A DNA stretch of 28,267 bases. Source: a virus. Numbering within the stretch: the stretch's first letter is position 1; each line of letters starts with the position of its first letter. The DNA is taken from positions 1-28,267 of IMG/VR virus record IMGVR_UViG_3300032242_000325, one strand, 5' to 3'. This document shows positions 5,245 through 14,431 of the stretch, piece by piece. A program made the translations under genes and the position numbers. Below the pieces are notes generated by a model. The model saw nothing but the letters and a program-made list of their open reading frames with translations, made no database searches and had not been told where the DNA came from.

Positions 5245-6600
5245 CTATCGTGTTGGGGGTGCTATTCCACGGAAACCTTGACCACCACCGGCAGAACCTT
5301 GAAGTCCTCGTCCACCGCCAGTGCGTTGAATATATTCTAATCTTTTACCAAGTTCATTAAGCTGTTCTGGACTTTCTCCAAGACCCATTCCAGACAATGA
5401 TGTTTTTGCAGCATTAACACCAGGAATGTAATCAGTAGCTAAATCTGCGGCTCGTAATCCTGCTTCCGCATAATTTCCTTTAGTTGCCGCTTTAGCAATA
5501 TCAGGTAGTGCAACCAATGCACCAAGAATGCCACCAACTTGCACAATCTTTTTGCCAGCAATTAATTTTGTAATTCCTGGGGTTCCTGTTGGAGGTTTAA
5601 CGCCTTGTTCAATCAATTGCTGATTAGTAGGCCGTCCCAATGTACGGTTAATTTCATTGCTTATAGTTTCTGATTCTTTATTGGTTGCTGGAAAATCTCG
5701 TTTAGAAAATTCTTGTGTATATACATCTTGTCCAAGATTATTTCTTGCAACGTCAATAGTGTTAGCACCAGGAACAAAAGCGTATCCCTTTGGTACATCG
5801 TGAACGCTTGCATATTGCGTTTTAAATTTCTTTGGATTTTCAGGACCTTGACCAACAAATGCAGGTTTGCCAGTACCGGTTCTAATTTCTTCTACTGGTG
5901 GAGGTACTGCTTCTTTAGCAGGAACAGGTTGCTCTACTGAAGTTTTTGCGACAGGTTGAGTTTCAATGGGTGCTTGTGCAACAGGTGCAGGAGGTGCAAC
6001 AGCTTCAGCCGGTGCACTAGGGGCTTCTGGTGGAGTTGTAGATTGGCCTTTTGATGCCCACTCAGATAATTTTGGAGGCTCTAAAGGTACTTCTGGTGCA
6101 ACTTCAGCAGGAGGAGCAACGCCTAGCTTCTGTTTTAGTTGTTCAACAGTAGGCTTTGGTTGTGGCTCTGGAGGCGTTGGAGGAACAGGAGGAGTGTTAA
6201 TAGGTGGAAAGTCAAATGTAGGCTCACCAGCTACAGGCTTATTAGAAGTATTTAACTGAGGTTCTACACGTTTGGCTTCAACATCTGCTGCCATTTTGTC
6301 GGTCAGAGAGTTGTAGATTTTTTTACTTGCACCTTTTACAGCAGCAGCGGCAAGAGCGCCAACACCACCAGCAACCAAATATGGAATTGCAGGATTAATT
6401 TCAGAGGCTTTTTGTTCTAAACGTTTTGCAGCAGATGGCTGGTTTGCCATATCTTTGCCAGCAAAATCTTCATAAGTATTTGCTTCAGGCAATTTAGGCT
6501 CTGCACCCTGCTTTTCTTTGGCTACATGAGATTCAATCTCATCTGCGCTATAGCCAGCAGCAGCCGCAGCCTTTCTAAAACCTTGTTCGTCAAAAGCCAT
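5245..6600 (-). CDS. Proline-rich internal virion (ejection-type) protein
   Basis: A 451-residue protein in three parts. Residues 1-30 (GFRKAAAAAGYSADEIESHV) form a small helical module seen at the start of other phage virion proteins. Residues 72-90 (IPYLVAGGVGALAAAAVKG) and 352-368 (IVQVGGILGALVALP) are hydrophobic and could span or perturb a membrane. Residues 122-236 are a long Pro/Ala/Glu-rich linker with many PP and PxxP runs. The end is glycine-arginine-rich. This design (disordered spacer plus amphipathic helices) suits a protein ejected with DNA, and it sits with the other virion proteins. No enzymatic motif is visible. AGGAA precedes the ATG. Confidence 0.7.
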   Translation of the reverse strand: MAFDEQGFRKAAAAAGYSADEIESHVAKEKQGAEPKLPEANTYEDFAGKDMANQPSAAKRLEQKASEINPAIPYLVAGGVGALAAAAVKGASKKIYNSLTDKMAADVEAKRVEPQLNTSNKPVAGEPTFDFPPINTPPVPPTPPEPQPKPTVEQLKQKLGVAPPAEVAPEVPLEPPKLSEWASKGQSTTPPEAPSAPAEAVAPPAPVAQAPIETQPVAKTSVEQPVPAKEAVPPPVEEIRTGTGKPAFVGQGPENPKKFKTQYASVHDVPKGYAFVPGANTIDVARNNLGQDVYTQEFSKRDFPATNKESETISNEINRTLGRPTNQQLIEQGVKPPTGTPGITKLIAGKKIVQVGGILGALVALPDIAKAATKGNYAEAGLRAADLATDYIPGVNAAKTSLSGMGLGESPEQLNELGKRLEYIQRTGGGRGLQGSAGGGQGFRGIAPPTR

Positions 6601-6602
6601 GA

Positions 6603-8150
6603 TTATTTCCTAAATTGAGAAGCCAAATCAGAAAGGCTAGGTTTATTGCCGGTGGTCTTTTTTGGTGCATTTGCAGCAGGTGTTGGAGGTACAGCAGCTT
6701 CTCCACTAGGCATTCCAATACCTGTATTTGCAACACTCACATTTTTTGCAAATGTACGGGGTTCTTTCAAAATTGCATCTGCTTTTGTAGAGTACTCTGT
6801 AATCAATGATTGATACAACGGAGTTTTAACAAAAGCTGCTTCCAACTCTGCTGGCTTTGGAGCAGAATCTTTAGGATAGTTTTTGAGTTGTTGAGCAGCC
6901 CATTGACCAAATGCAGCATTAGCTTTTGCGTTTAGTAAACCTTGTTCTGCTTGGATGCGTCCACGAGCATATTCGTCGGTAACACCAAAGCCTACTGTAG
7001 GAACATTAAACGGATGATCTGGCACTTCTGTTTGCTTTTGAGCAATCATTTTTGCCACCTCAAGAGCCCTGTTCAACTTCAATTGAAGTTCAGGCTTGTC
7101 TGCCAATGCACCTGTTTTAAGATATTTAGCCAGGTCTTCTTGTTTTTGTGAATAATTGCGTTCAATCTGACTATTAAGATTAGTGCTGTTTTGATCTTGA
7201 GCAAGATCATTTAGGCTTTTGCTTTTTCCATTGCTAAGAGAAATGCCACCTTTACCGTTAAAGTGAGCAGCACCTTCAATTCCAAGTCCAGCAGCAATAC
7301 CTGAATCTACTTGATCGCCTTCTTTTACGCTACCACTTCTAATCAATTGACCAAGTTTGGTAAGTGCTTGGCTTCTTGCTTGAGAAGTGCCAATTGAACT
7401 TGTGGAAAACTGAGCAACTTTTGCCAATACATCTGGTGGCAAATCGCTGTTTTTAAGATCAGACAACAATGCACCAAACTCTTGGTTCATTTGAATTTGA
7501 GCAGGAGCAGCAGCCAATGCTTTGTTTGCTTTATCAATAGTTAAATTTGTTGCAGCAATATTTGTTTCAAGATTTTTCTTTTCTGCAAGATAGCCAAGAG
7601 TATCTGCCAGTTTGTCTTGACCCCCTTTACGCATTGCGTATTCTTGTGGACCAACTTGTTTTCCTGTTGCAAGATCAATAACGGAATGCTTATCTGCTGC
7701 TTCATCAACTTTTTCCATTAATTGATTGCCAGCATTGTCATAAGTAATCTTGGTGGTAATAGTACCGCCAGTAATTAATTTACGAGCGCCTTCTTTATTG
7801 CCAAGAACAAATTCAATTAAAGCATCTCCGTACTTTGGATTTTGACTGTTGTTTTTCCAAGTGTCTGCGATTTTTACTCGACCTTCTTGGGTTGCTGGAC
7901 CACCGGCTTTTTCAATAGGACCAAAAGTATCGTTATATTCTTTATTGCCACGATGTATTACTTCTGCTACATGGTTTGCAGCATCAGCAATAGGAGTGCC
8001 ATCATTGTTGGCAGCAATTTGACGCAATTGTTTGGTATCACGGTTATCTACTGCTTGTCCAAATTGAGCAGAAGTGTCAGCAATATTGCCTGGTCCCATA
8101 GTGGGAAAGTTGTCTTCAACAGGAGTTAATGGAATTAGTGGTTCTGCCAT
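6603..8150 (-). CDS. Internal virion / ejection-type structural protein
   Basis: A 515-residue, mostly helical, soluble protein rich in Ala, Gln, Asn and Lys. There is an N-terminal proline segment (PLIPLTPVEDNFP), a long alpha-helical body including AEKKNLETNIAATNLTIDK and LKLNRALEVAKMIAQK, and a C-terminal proline/lysine linker ending in a short helix (PSLSDLASQFRK). No catalytic motif or membrane helix is visible. It stands two bases upstream of the proline-rich protein and downstream of other low-complexity virion genes, with AGGA seven bases before its ATG. By context I read it as a core or ejection protein like the internal proteins of podoviruses; sequence alone does not prove it. Confidence 0.65.
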   Translation of the reverse strand: MAEPLIPLTPVEDNFPTMGPGNIADTSAQFGQAVDNRDTKQLRQIAANNDGTPIADAANHVAEVIHRGNKEYNDTFGPIEKAGGPATQEGRVKIADTWKNNSQNPKYGDALIEFVLGNKEGARKLITGGTITTKITYDNAGNQLMEKVDEAADKHSVIDLATGKQVGPQEYAMRKGGQDKLADTLGYLAEKKNLETNIAATNLTIDKANKALAAAPAQIQMNQEFGALLSDLKNSDLPPDVLAKVAQFSTSSIGTSQARSQALTKLGQLIRSGSVKEGDQVDSGIAAGLGIEGAAHFNGKGGISLSNGKSKSLNDLAQDQNSTNLNSQIERNYSQKQEDLAKYLKTGALADKPELQLKLNRALEVAKMIAQKQTEVPDHPFNVPTVGFGVTDEYARGRIQAEQGLLNAKANAAFGQWAAQQLKNYPKDSAPKPAELEAAFVKTPLYQSLITEYSTKADAILKEPRTFAKNVSVANTGIGMPSGEAAVPPTPAANAPKKTTGNKPSLSDLASQFRK

Positions 8151-8161
8151 GATTTATCCTA

Positions 8162-8500
8162 TTAGAACAACGTAGTTAATAGTGTGCTTGATACTTCTGG
8201 ATGAAGCATAGAGTCCATAACGCCAGCAGAACCCATATCCATAACAGGAGCAACAGGAGGTGCGACAGTAGGAGCAACAGGAGCCATAGGAGCAACAGGC
8301 GCAGATGTTGGAGGAGGAACTGCAGAGTTACCACTAAGTTCGTTTAAATAATCTTGAATTCCACTTGCTTTTAGTCCTCTGGTTATTAAAACATCTTTAA
8401 CACCAGAAATAGCATTACTTAAAGGACCTCCTCCAGCAGAATAACTTTGGTCTTGACCAAATTGCCCCAAACCGGCACTACCAAAAGGATTTGTAGCCAT
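8162..8500 (-). CDS. Small Pro/Ala-repeat virion-region protein
   Basis: A 112-residue protein. The glycine-rich start (NPFGSAGLGQFGQ) resembles those of its neighbours, followed by a helical segment (LSNAISGVKDVLITRGLKA, SGIQDYLNEL) and a repeat APVAPMAPVAPTVAPPVAPV at about 67-86. It ends in a short helix. AAGGA seven bases before the ATG marks the start, and it fits between two virion genes with gaps of nine and eleven bases. The role is unknown; a small ejection or scaffold partner of the neighbouring proteins is plausible. Confidence 0.65.
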   Translation of the reverse strand: MATNPFGSAGLGQFGQDQSYSAGGGPLSNAISGVKDVLITRGLKASGIQDYLNELSGNSAVPPPTSAPVAPMAPVAPTVAPPVAPVMDMGSAGVMDSMLHPEVSSTLLTTLF

Positions 8501-8509
8501 AATTTATCC

Positions 8510-9712
8510 TTAAAGTTTAAAGCCGCTGCTTTTGCTACCACCGCTAGATGTGCTACCTTGAGTACCAGCATAGTTCGGAGTAGTAGATGCTTGAGGTGTA
8601 CCAAATACGATACCCGCATATTTAGAGAACAAGTCCTGTGGGGCTCCAGCATAGGCCAGTTGAGCGCCAACACCTTGATTAGCAGCATTAAGATTGGTTG
8701 TACCCTGGTTAGCCAGGTTGCCATACAAACCAGCAGAAAGGCCAGAAGCGCCTTGACCATAGTTCATCAAGTTACCAGCAGCAGTATTGGCCTGACCAAT
8801 AGCATTTTGACCACCGCCCAACAATGAGGTATATAAATTACCAGCATTTTGAGTTGCACCTTGACCAGCGCCAAGTACTGTACTTGCTAGATTTCCAGCG
8901 TTTTGAGTAGCTGCTTGTCCAGTTCCAAGAATTGTATTTGCAGCATTTTGACGTTGAGCCTCAACAGCAGCAGCAGTTTGAGCAGCAGCAGATTGAAGAC
9001 GTTGTTGTCCAAGTTGAGATAAGTTTTGATTAGCTAAAGCCATACGAGAAGAACCTAGCCCACCAGCGCCACCAAACATGGCATTCTGGCCTCCTAGCTG
9101 TTCACGGATCTCTTCTCTAGCCGGTTGCAATGAAGCCTGAATTTGCTGGTTTTTGTAATCAGGAGAAAACAATCCTGCAAGAGCAGTTGCACCTGCATTA
9201 GTAAAGTTCTGACCAATTTGTTGCTGATAATTGGTTGTGTTTGCCAAAGAATTTGCACCGGCACCAGTAAGATTTTGACCAACACGTTGTTGATAGTCTG
9301 CTGTATTACCAGCACCAGCACCACCAAAAGTTTGCAGTTTGTTGCCAACAACATTTTGATCTTGTGCAATATTACCGGCAGTTCCCTGACCAGCAGCAGT
9401 CATTCCTTGACCAGTGTTTTGCAATTGACCAGCAAGACCTAGTTGCCCTAACGTTCCAGCATTAAGTCCAACTTGTCCTGCATTGCGCTGCATATTGGCA
9501 TTGCTACCAGTAATAGCAGCAGCGTTTTGTGCAGCAGCATTTACATTAGGTGCAGTTTGGTTGTATACGTTTGTAGCACCAGCAACAGTATTTTGATAAG
9601 CAGGAAGAAACGTGTTTCTTAAAGCATCGTTTTGAATGCGAAGCGTTTCCTGCTGTTCAGGAGTCATTTGAACAGTGGTTTGTTGATTACCTGATGATTT
9701 ACCCATTCCCAT
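8510..9712 (-). CDS. Ala/Asn/Gln/Gly-rich virion protein with internal repeats (ejection-type)
   Basis: A 400-residue protein with a conserved block at 181-262 that I recognise from phage injection-type proteins: FSPDYKNQQIQASLQPAREE, then GGQNAMFGGAGGLGSSRMAL and NLSQLGQQRLQSAAAQ. Around it are degenerate repeats. About 22 residues recur at 138-157 and 160-179 (DYQQRVGQNLTGAGANSLA against NYQQQIGQNFTNAGATALA); about 18 residues recur from 258 (NTILGTGQAATQNAGNLA, then STVLGAGQGATQNAGNLY, then a weaker TSLLGGGQNAIGQA). The ends are low complexity. A strong AAAGGAG lies eight bases before the ATG. It is probably part of the internal core or delivered with DNA. Confidence 0.7.
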   Translation of the reverse strand: MGMGKSSGNQQTTVQMTPEQQETLRIQNDALRNTFLPAYQNTVAGATNVYNQTAPNVNAAAQNAAAITGSNANMQRNAGQVGLNAGTLGQLGLAGQLQNTGQGMTAAGQGTAGNIAQDQNVVGNKLQTFGGAGAGNTADYQQRVGQNLTGAGANSLANTTNYQQQIGQNFTNAGATALAGLFSPDYKNQQIQASLQPAREEIREQLGGQNAMFGGAGGLGSSRMALANQNLSQLGQQRLQSAAAQTAAAVEAQRQNAANTILGTGQAATQNAGNLASTVLGAGQGATQNAGNLYTSLLGGGQNAIGQANTAAGNLMNYGQGASGLSAGLYGNLANQGTTNLNAANQGVGAQLAYAGAPQDLFSKYAGIVFGTPQASTTPNYAGTQGSTSSGGSKSSGFKL

Positions 9713-9723
9713 GATTTGCTCCT

Positions 9724-10266
9724 TTAAGCGCCAGAACTGCGGCTTGAGCTACCAGCACCTTTGCCACTACTAGCATTTTTACCGCTACCAGGTCCTTGAT
9801 AAGCAGAACCTTCTTCCATTCCTTGTCCAGGCCGTCCAACAGTGTTTGAATATTGATTTGGCATTCCCATCATTGGCTGACCACTTTGACTAGGATAAGT
9901 TACGTTTCCTTGACCCATTCCCTGACCTATTGCAGCAACAGATCCTGAAGCGCCAACAGCTTGTTGCGGATTAGTTGATTGCCCAACACCACTTCCATAC
10001 ATATCCCCGCCAGGATTGGTTTGTTGCATTCCTTGGCTAGAGCCACCCATAGGTTGCATGGGTCCACCCATAGGAGGCAAAGGATCGCCCATTCCCATGT
10101 TGCCATCTGCCTGTTGCGGCATTGATTGCTGCATTTGTTGCGGATTGGAAGCAGCATTCATCATTCCACCTGCCATACCTTTGCCCCCAGCTTGTCCTGG
10201 TTGACCGTACTGGCCCGTTTTCCCACCTGTTTGCGGGGATTGGTTTGACATTGTGGCTTGGCCCAT
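9724..10266 (-). CDS. Gly/Met/Gln/Ser-rich low-complexity virion-region protein
   Basis: A 180-residue protein with almost no regular hydrophobic core: GQYGQPGQAGGKGMAGGMM, MPPMGG-type runs, PQQMQQSMPQQ, and a terminal serine/glycine/lysine tail (GKGAGSSSRSSGA). AAAGGACAGATC before the ATG at 10266 supports this start over an inner Met six codons on. Such proteins are usually disordered; in virions they can act as glue, as a DNA-ejection partner, or as an assembly helper. No homologous domain is recognised. Confidence 0.6.
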   Translation of the reverse strand: MGQATMSNQSPQTGGKTGQYGQPGQAGGKGMAGGMMNAASNPQQMQQSMPQQADGNMGMGDPLPPMGGPMQPMGGSSQGMQQTNPGGDMYGSGVGQSTNPQQAVGASGSVAAIGQGMGQGNVTYPSQSGQPMMGMPNQYSNTVGRPGQGMEEGSAYQGPGSGKNASSGKGAGSSSRSSGA

Positions 10267-10287
10267 GATCTGTCCTTTGAAGATAAG

Positions 10288-10641
10288 TTATTTTACAGGG
10301 TTTGCAGCATCTCGTGCTTTAGCTGTCGCAATATAAAGACTATACAAAATATTGTATAAATTTTGCTGGGTAACAGTTTCACCAGTTGGATTATTGGTTG
10401 CAGGGTCAAGAATCTGAATAACAGCACTTGGCACATATAAAGTCTGGCAAGCACCAGAATCAAATGTTAACGTTTCTGTATCCAAAGCTACAGCAGTTTC
10501 TTCTGTAAAAACGCAATTTGGACCAATTGGTTGTCCAGTAAGCAAACTAATTGCTCCTTTGCCAGACAATGGATTGTTAATAGTTACAGCACGGCATCTT
10601 GTCCATGATGTACCAGAAACGTTGCTTTCGTTGTAATTCAT
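10288..10641 (-). CDS. Small conserved virion-region protein
   Basis: A 117-residue protein with a beta-rich core (SWTRCRAVTINNPLSGKGAI, FTEETAVALDTETLTFDSG, TLYVPSAVIQILDP) and a C-terminal helix (TQQNLYNILYSLYIATAKAR). It looks like a folded structural subunit; I recall relatives among podoviral tail or neck genes but cannot name a function. It lies just after the second tail fibre gene, eight bases from its stop, with AAGGTG before the ATG. A fibre-adaptor or neck role is inferred from position only. Confidence 0.65.
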   Translation of the reverse strand: MNYNESNVSGTSWTRCRAVTINNPLSGKGAISLLTGQPIGPNCVFTEETAVALDTETLTFDSGACQTLYVPSAVIQILDPATNNPTGETVTQQNLYNILYSLYIATAKARDAANPVK

Positions 10642-10649
10642 TTTGCACC

Positions 10650-12809
10650 TTAAATATAAACAGGTATATAACCAGTAATACCGCCAACATCTACTTGCAA
10701 ATATTTAACAAGGTTATATGTCAATGTAACTGGTGGATAAGCCATAGGCAATACTCCAACTGTTCCATTGTTTACTGTTGTAACACCTTTAACTCCAGAC
10801 CAATATTGAGCATTTAAATTAGTAACAAGAACATTACTATTAATTGTCATTGGGGCAACAGATGTGCCACCAGTTAAATTAAGAGGAACTCCAGATGATG
10901 TTAGTGTTAACGCATTACCTGAAAGAGCATTATAAAAATATCCTGTTGCAATAGAATTAGATATATTAGATGCTGTTAATGCTTGTCCTGATATAGAACT
11001 AACTATTGCACCCGTTCCACTAGAACTAGAAGCATTTAATCCAGTTCCTGCACCGCTACTAATACCAAATATCCCAGTGCCAGATGTTCCAGAATAAGCT
11101 ACAACTCCATTAGGCGCACTTCCAGATCCATTAATATGCGCTGCTGCTGAATAAGAATAAAGCGTGTAATTTCCAGAAATAACAGCATATCCTGTGGTAT
11201 TAATGTTTCCACCAACAGTTACATTTGTTCCATCAAAATTAAAATAACTGGTTGATGTACCAATAGACAGCCTTGGTGTTCCGGAATCATTGCCCAAAAA
11301 GAAACCAGGAGTAGTATCTGCAAATGATGTTTTGCCAGAATTAAGATTTCCTGATGTGGCAATATTCACAATACCAAGATTGGCAGAAATAGCAGATAGT
11401 GAACCAACTTTTAAGTTACTAAGGTATGGAGTAGACCAACTAATAGTATTGGTGCTTAAAACATAAATACCATCAGTTTGATATAAATATTCTCCAGAAG
11501 CCGTTAATGCTGGAGGAGATGTGGAAAAAGTCGATCCTGTTAAACCAAAAGAACCTGTTGCAGGAAGTGAGGTAGATCCCGTACTAGTTGTGGTTCCTGC
11601 TGGTGAAGCAATTGTGCTTTTGGTGTATGCAATCCTAGCACCGTCACCCTGGGGTCCAATGCTTCCGTCTTGCCGGTAACCAATGCTTCCAATTGATCCA
11701 CCGCTCCAGTTGGTTGATGTTGTGGTAGCAGTAGCAGTGTCTGTAATTACCAGATTTAATTGGTAAAGCGTGTAGCCAGTAGCAGGGGCTGTTGATGCAG
11801 TAGCAGTCCATCCTGCTGGAAAAGCACTAATTAACCCGCCACTCCATGTATAGGTAAATGCTTGTGAAGGTACGCTAGGGGTTGATGTAGCCCATTGGAA
11901 TGCGCTTACTGTTATAGACTTTGTTCCAGATGCACCCGTTGCTCCAGTTGCACCAGTAGCACCAGGATCAGAAAACAAAAATTGTGTGCTTAATACAACC
12001 GATTGAATAACAACGCCAGCACTTGTTTTATATCGTATTGGCACTGCCATGTACGCAGGACTTGCAGACATTGCCGTTGGATTGGGCCAAAGGGCATGGT
12101 CACCAGAAACAGACGGACTACCAATCGTAATATTGGTATACATAATGTCTGCATTTCCTGTGGTGGAAGAAGCACCAATACGCCAGGTGTTGTTTACAAA
12201 GGTACTTGCAGAATCTGTTTGTCCACTAGAAAACTGAACAATTACACCTTTGTTTGTTGCATACAAAGCAGGTGTTATTGAAGTAAATACAGGAGTTGGT
12301 CCTGAACCAGTTCTTGGAACTTGATAAACACTAGGAGAAAAGTAAGCAGCAAACGCAATAATTGAAGTGGACGTTACGACATCTAAATCAATAGCAGTTG
12401 CTGGATCAACTAACCAGCCACCATCAGGGGCGGTTGTAGCTACAGAAAACTGTATTTGCCTACCACCTGTTGTTAGGTAATAAAGAAATTTAGTAGTGCC
12501 AAATCCACCTGTTACTTTATTCCAAATGTAATCTGTAGGATTTGTAGATTCTGTTGAATTATTGGTATTTCTAATACCAAAGTATGCTTTATTGGTAGGA
12601 GTATCGCTAAACCCTACAGAACCATCAAAAGAATCTGCATACTTGATTGCCATGTACTTATACAAGTAACCAAGAATTGCACCTGTTGGACCCTTTACTT
12701 CTCCAGTAACTGCATTGCTACTTACAGTTGTGTTGAAATTTGAAAGTAAATAATTTACCGCATCAGACAACTCTGACGTTGAGGGGTCACTATCAAGTAA
12801 AAAAGGCAT
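10650..12809 (-). CDS. Tail fibre / host-recognition protein with collagen-like segment
   Basis: A 719-residue, Ser/Thr/Gly-rich protein. Residues 62-147 form a domain I have seen in phage fibres (DGSVGFSDTPTNKAYFGIRN ... GRQIQFSVATTAPDGGW). Residues 282-295 are collagen-like (GATGATGATGASG). Residues about 296-380 look Ig-like (QAFTYTWSGG, TLYQLNLVITDTA). About 390-560 hold a tip-protein style module (DGSIGPQGDGARIAYTKST, LSNLKVGSLSAISANLGIV, GFFLGNDSGTPRLSIGTS). The C-terminal third is repetitive (SGTGIFGISSGAG, SGTGAIVSS) and probably carries the receptor-binding tip. The start overlaps the nozzle stop (TAATG). Confidence 0.8.
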   Translation of the reverse strand: MPFLLDSDPSTSELSDAVNYLLSNFNTTVSSNAVTGEVKGPTGAILGYLYKYMAIKYADSFDGSVGFSDTPTNKAYFGIRNTNNSTESTNPTDYIWNKVTGGFGTTKFLYYLTTGGRQIQFSVATTAPDGGWLVDPATAIDLDVVTSTSIIAFAAYFSPSVYQVPRTGSGPTPVFTSITPALYATNKGVIVQFSSGQTDSASTFVNNTWRIGASSTTGNADIMYTNITIGSPSVSGDHALWPNPTAMSASPAYMAVPIRYKTSAGVVIQSVVLSTQFLFSDPGATGATGATGASGTKSITVSAFQWATSTPSVPSQAFTYTWSGGLISAFPAGWTATASTAPATGYTLYQLNLVITDTATATTTSTNWSGGSIGSIGYRQDGSIGPQGDGARIAYTKSTIASPAGTTTSTGSTSLPATGSFGLTGSTFSTSPPALTASGEYLYQTDGIYVLSTNTISWSTPYLSNLKVGSLSAISANLGIVNIATSGNLNSGKTSFADTTPGFFLGNDSGTPRLSIGTSTSYFNFDGTNVTVGGNINTTGYAVISGNYTLYSYSAAAHINGSGSAPNGVVAYSGTSGTGIFGISSGAGTGLNASSSSGTGAIVSSISGQALTASNISNSIATGYFYNALSGNALTLTSSGVPLNLTGGTSVAPMTINSNVLVTNLNAQYWSGVKGVTTVNNGTVGVLPMAYPPVTLTYNLVKYLQVDVGGITGYIPVYI

Positions 12810-14428
12810 TAAAACGCATCCTCGACAACGGTTGCTTGCCAGTTAATTGCAGTCAGATTCCAAGTATCTGTTGCATCATTGGATTCGACTTTAACAGAAA
12901 CCGTTCTTACGTTGTTTTGTTGGGTAGTAACCCAAGGATTATCCGTAACTACAGCAACTTTGCCAGTCTGACCATAAGTAGGAGCCTGGGCGGTGGAGTT
13001 TGAGCCACCTGTAGTAATGTTGATAGTCCCGCTACCTGAGATTTCAGGAAGCAATCGGTGAACATAAAGTTTAGAACTGTACGGAACTGGACCATTTGAA
13101 GTCTGAAGCGTAAGGTTGTTACGCTCAAACAATGTAGGAATAGCAGCACTGTTGATAAACGAATTACCTACACCGGTCTGGACCAGCTTAGAACTAGCTG
13201 TTCCACCACGAGCATATGTAACCGTCCTAGAAGCGTATTTAAAGGCTCCGCTTACCAGCTTGGGGGCTTCACACCCACTACAGGCGTTTGCTACGTCCTT
13301 AGGGGCATTCCAGATCTGCAGATCGTATCTCCACGACAACATCTTGTTGCACCAGCCAGTGGACGTTTGGTCTGGGTAATAAATCTCAATCTGATTTTTC
13401 TGTGTGTTGTTAATCATAAACACACGATCAGAGTACGTTGTATTTAGATTGGTAAAGAAGTAATCACGGACTCGTTGGTTGCCAAGCGGATTAAAGTTGG
13501 AGCCGTCAAAAATCCAAATATCCCTGCTATCAATGCCATAAACGTTTGCGTCTGTATTGGACCAGCAATTGTTGTTAATCAATCCACGACCTTGATTGAA
13601 CAGGCGAATGCCAAATACAGGCGCTGTACTGTTTTGATAAGCAATAGGGGATAAAACTACTGTATCCCAATAAGAGCAAATGTAAAAATTTCCACCAAGG
13701 AAAAAGCCGTCAACAATAGGACCACGAACAGGGATTTCCTGCTCATTGGCTACGTTGGTAAGAGTAGGCATCCAGGAGGCTGCTACACCGGTATTAGCAA
13801 AGGCTTGGGACCAACGGACAGTAGTTGGGTAGTTAACCGTCAATCCACTGCTTGTGTAATCCTTAGTGATGTTTCCAGCAATCAGGATATTGCCAACGTT
13901 TGGAGAGCAATAATTGCGTACAAATTCAGCACGAGTTGCAGACACTCCAATGTCGTAGTTCCAAATGTAATTGTCTGGAGCAGCATCGTACAAATAAATT
14001 TCCGTTGCTGTTGGCAGAAAATACATCGGAGAACGCAAAGTATCGTTGATGAAAAACACTTCACCCACCCATGATGTGGTGATGTTAATGTCATCAGAAT
14101 AACCAGACAATGCTACGTTGGGATTTGCTCCAACGCCAGGGGTAATATTGCTAATGCCACTGGCGGTAACCATGTACCACTTACCTTCACGGGTAGCAGC
14201 AATGTAGACCCAAGCATTGTTAGTGCGGAATCCACCATCCATAAAGACCACGTTACCAGGAATGGTAGACAAGATTTCCTGCTCGCCAGAAACCTTTTTA
14301 ATCCCACGAACATCAGCCTCAACATTTAAACCGCTGTTGTATTCATTAGGTCCAAGAGCATTGGACGGCACATCCGGTGTAAAACTCATGTTTACAAACG
14401 GAGTACGGAGTCTAGAGTAGTCGGTCAT
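12809..14428 (-). CDS. Tail nozzle / stabilisation protein (T7 gp12- or P22 gp10-like)
   Basis: A 539-residue beta-rich protein. The N-terminus (NMSFTPDVPSNALGPNEYNS, GLNVEADVRGIKKVSGEQEI) matches the usual opening of podoviral nozzle/stabilisation proteins. It is followed by repeated blade-like strands (FMDGGFRTNNAWVYIAATRE, GNFYICSYWDTVVLSPIAY, VYGIDSRDIWIFDGSNFNPL, IEIYYPDQTSTGWCNKMLSW) expected for a beta-propeller, and a C-terminal beta domain. In T7 and P22 this protein closes the tail channel and holds the fibres. Here it sits between two fibre modules, which fits. I base the call on layout and neighbourhood; exact family assignment needs a profile search. Confidence 0.75.
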   Translation of the reverse strand: MTDYSRLRTPFVNMSFTPDVPSNALGPNEYNSGLNVEADVRGIKKVSGEQEILSTIPGNVVFMDGGFRTNNAWVYIAATREGKWYMVTASGISNITPGVGANPNVALSGYSDDINITTSWVGEVFFINDTLRSPMYFLPTATEIYLYDAAPDNYIWNYDIGVSATRAEFVRNYCSPNVGNILIAGNITKDYTSSGLTVNYPTTVRWSQAFANTGVAASWMPTLTNVANEQEIPVRGPIVDGFFLGGNFYICSYWDTVVLSPIAYQNSTAPVFGIRLFNQGRGLINNNCWSNTDANVYGIDSRDIWIFDGSNFNPLGNQRVRDYFFTNLNTTYSDRVFMINNTQKNQIEIYYPDQTSTGWCNKMLSWRYDLQIWNAPKDVANACSGCEAPKLVSGAFKYASRTVTYARGGTASSKLVQTGVGNSFINSAAIPTLFERNNLTLQTSNGPVPYSSKLYVHRLLPEISGSGTINITTGGSNSTAQAPTYGQTGKVAVVTDNPWVTTQQNNVRTVSVKVESNDATDTWNLTAINWQATVVEDAF

Positions 14429-14431
14429 AAA

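Noticed and set aside
8419-8760. Alternative minus-strand frame across the junction of two virion genes, with a hydrophobic lead
   Set aside because: Considered as a frameshift or membrane protein, but it overlaps two genes with good starts and its hydrophobicity comes from the shifted reading of Ala/Gln/Gly codons.
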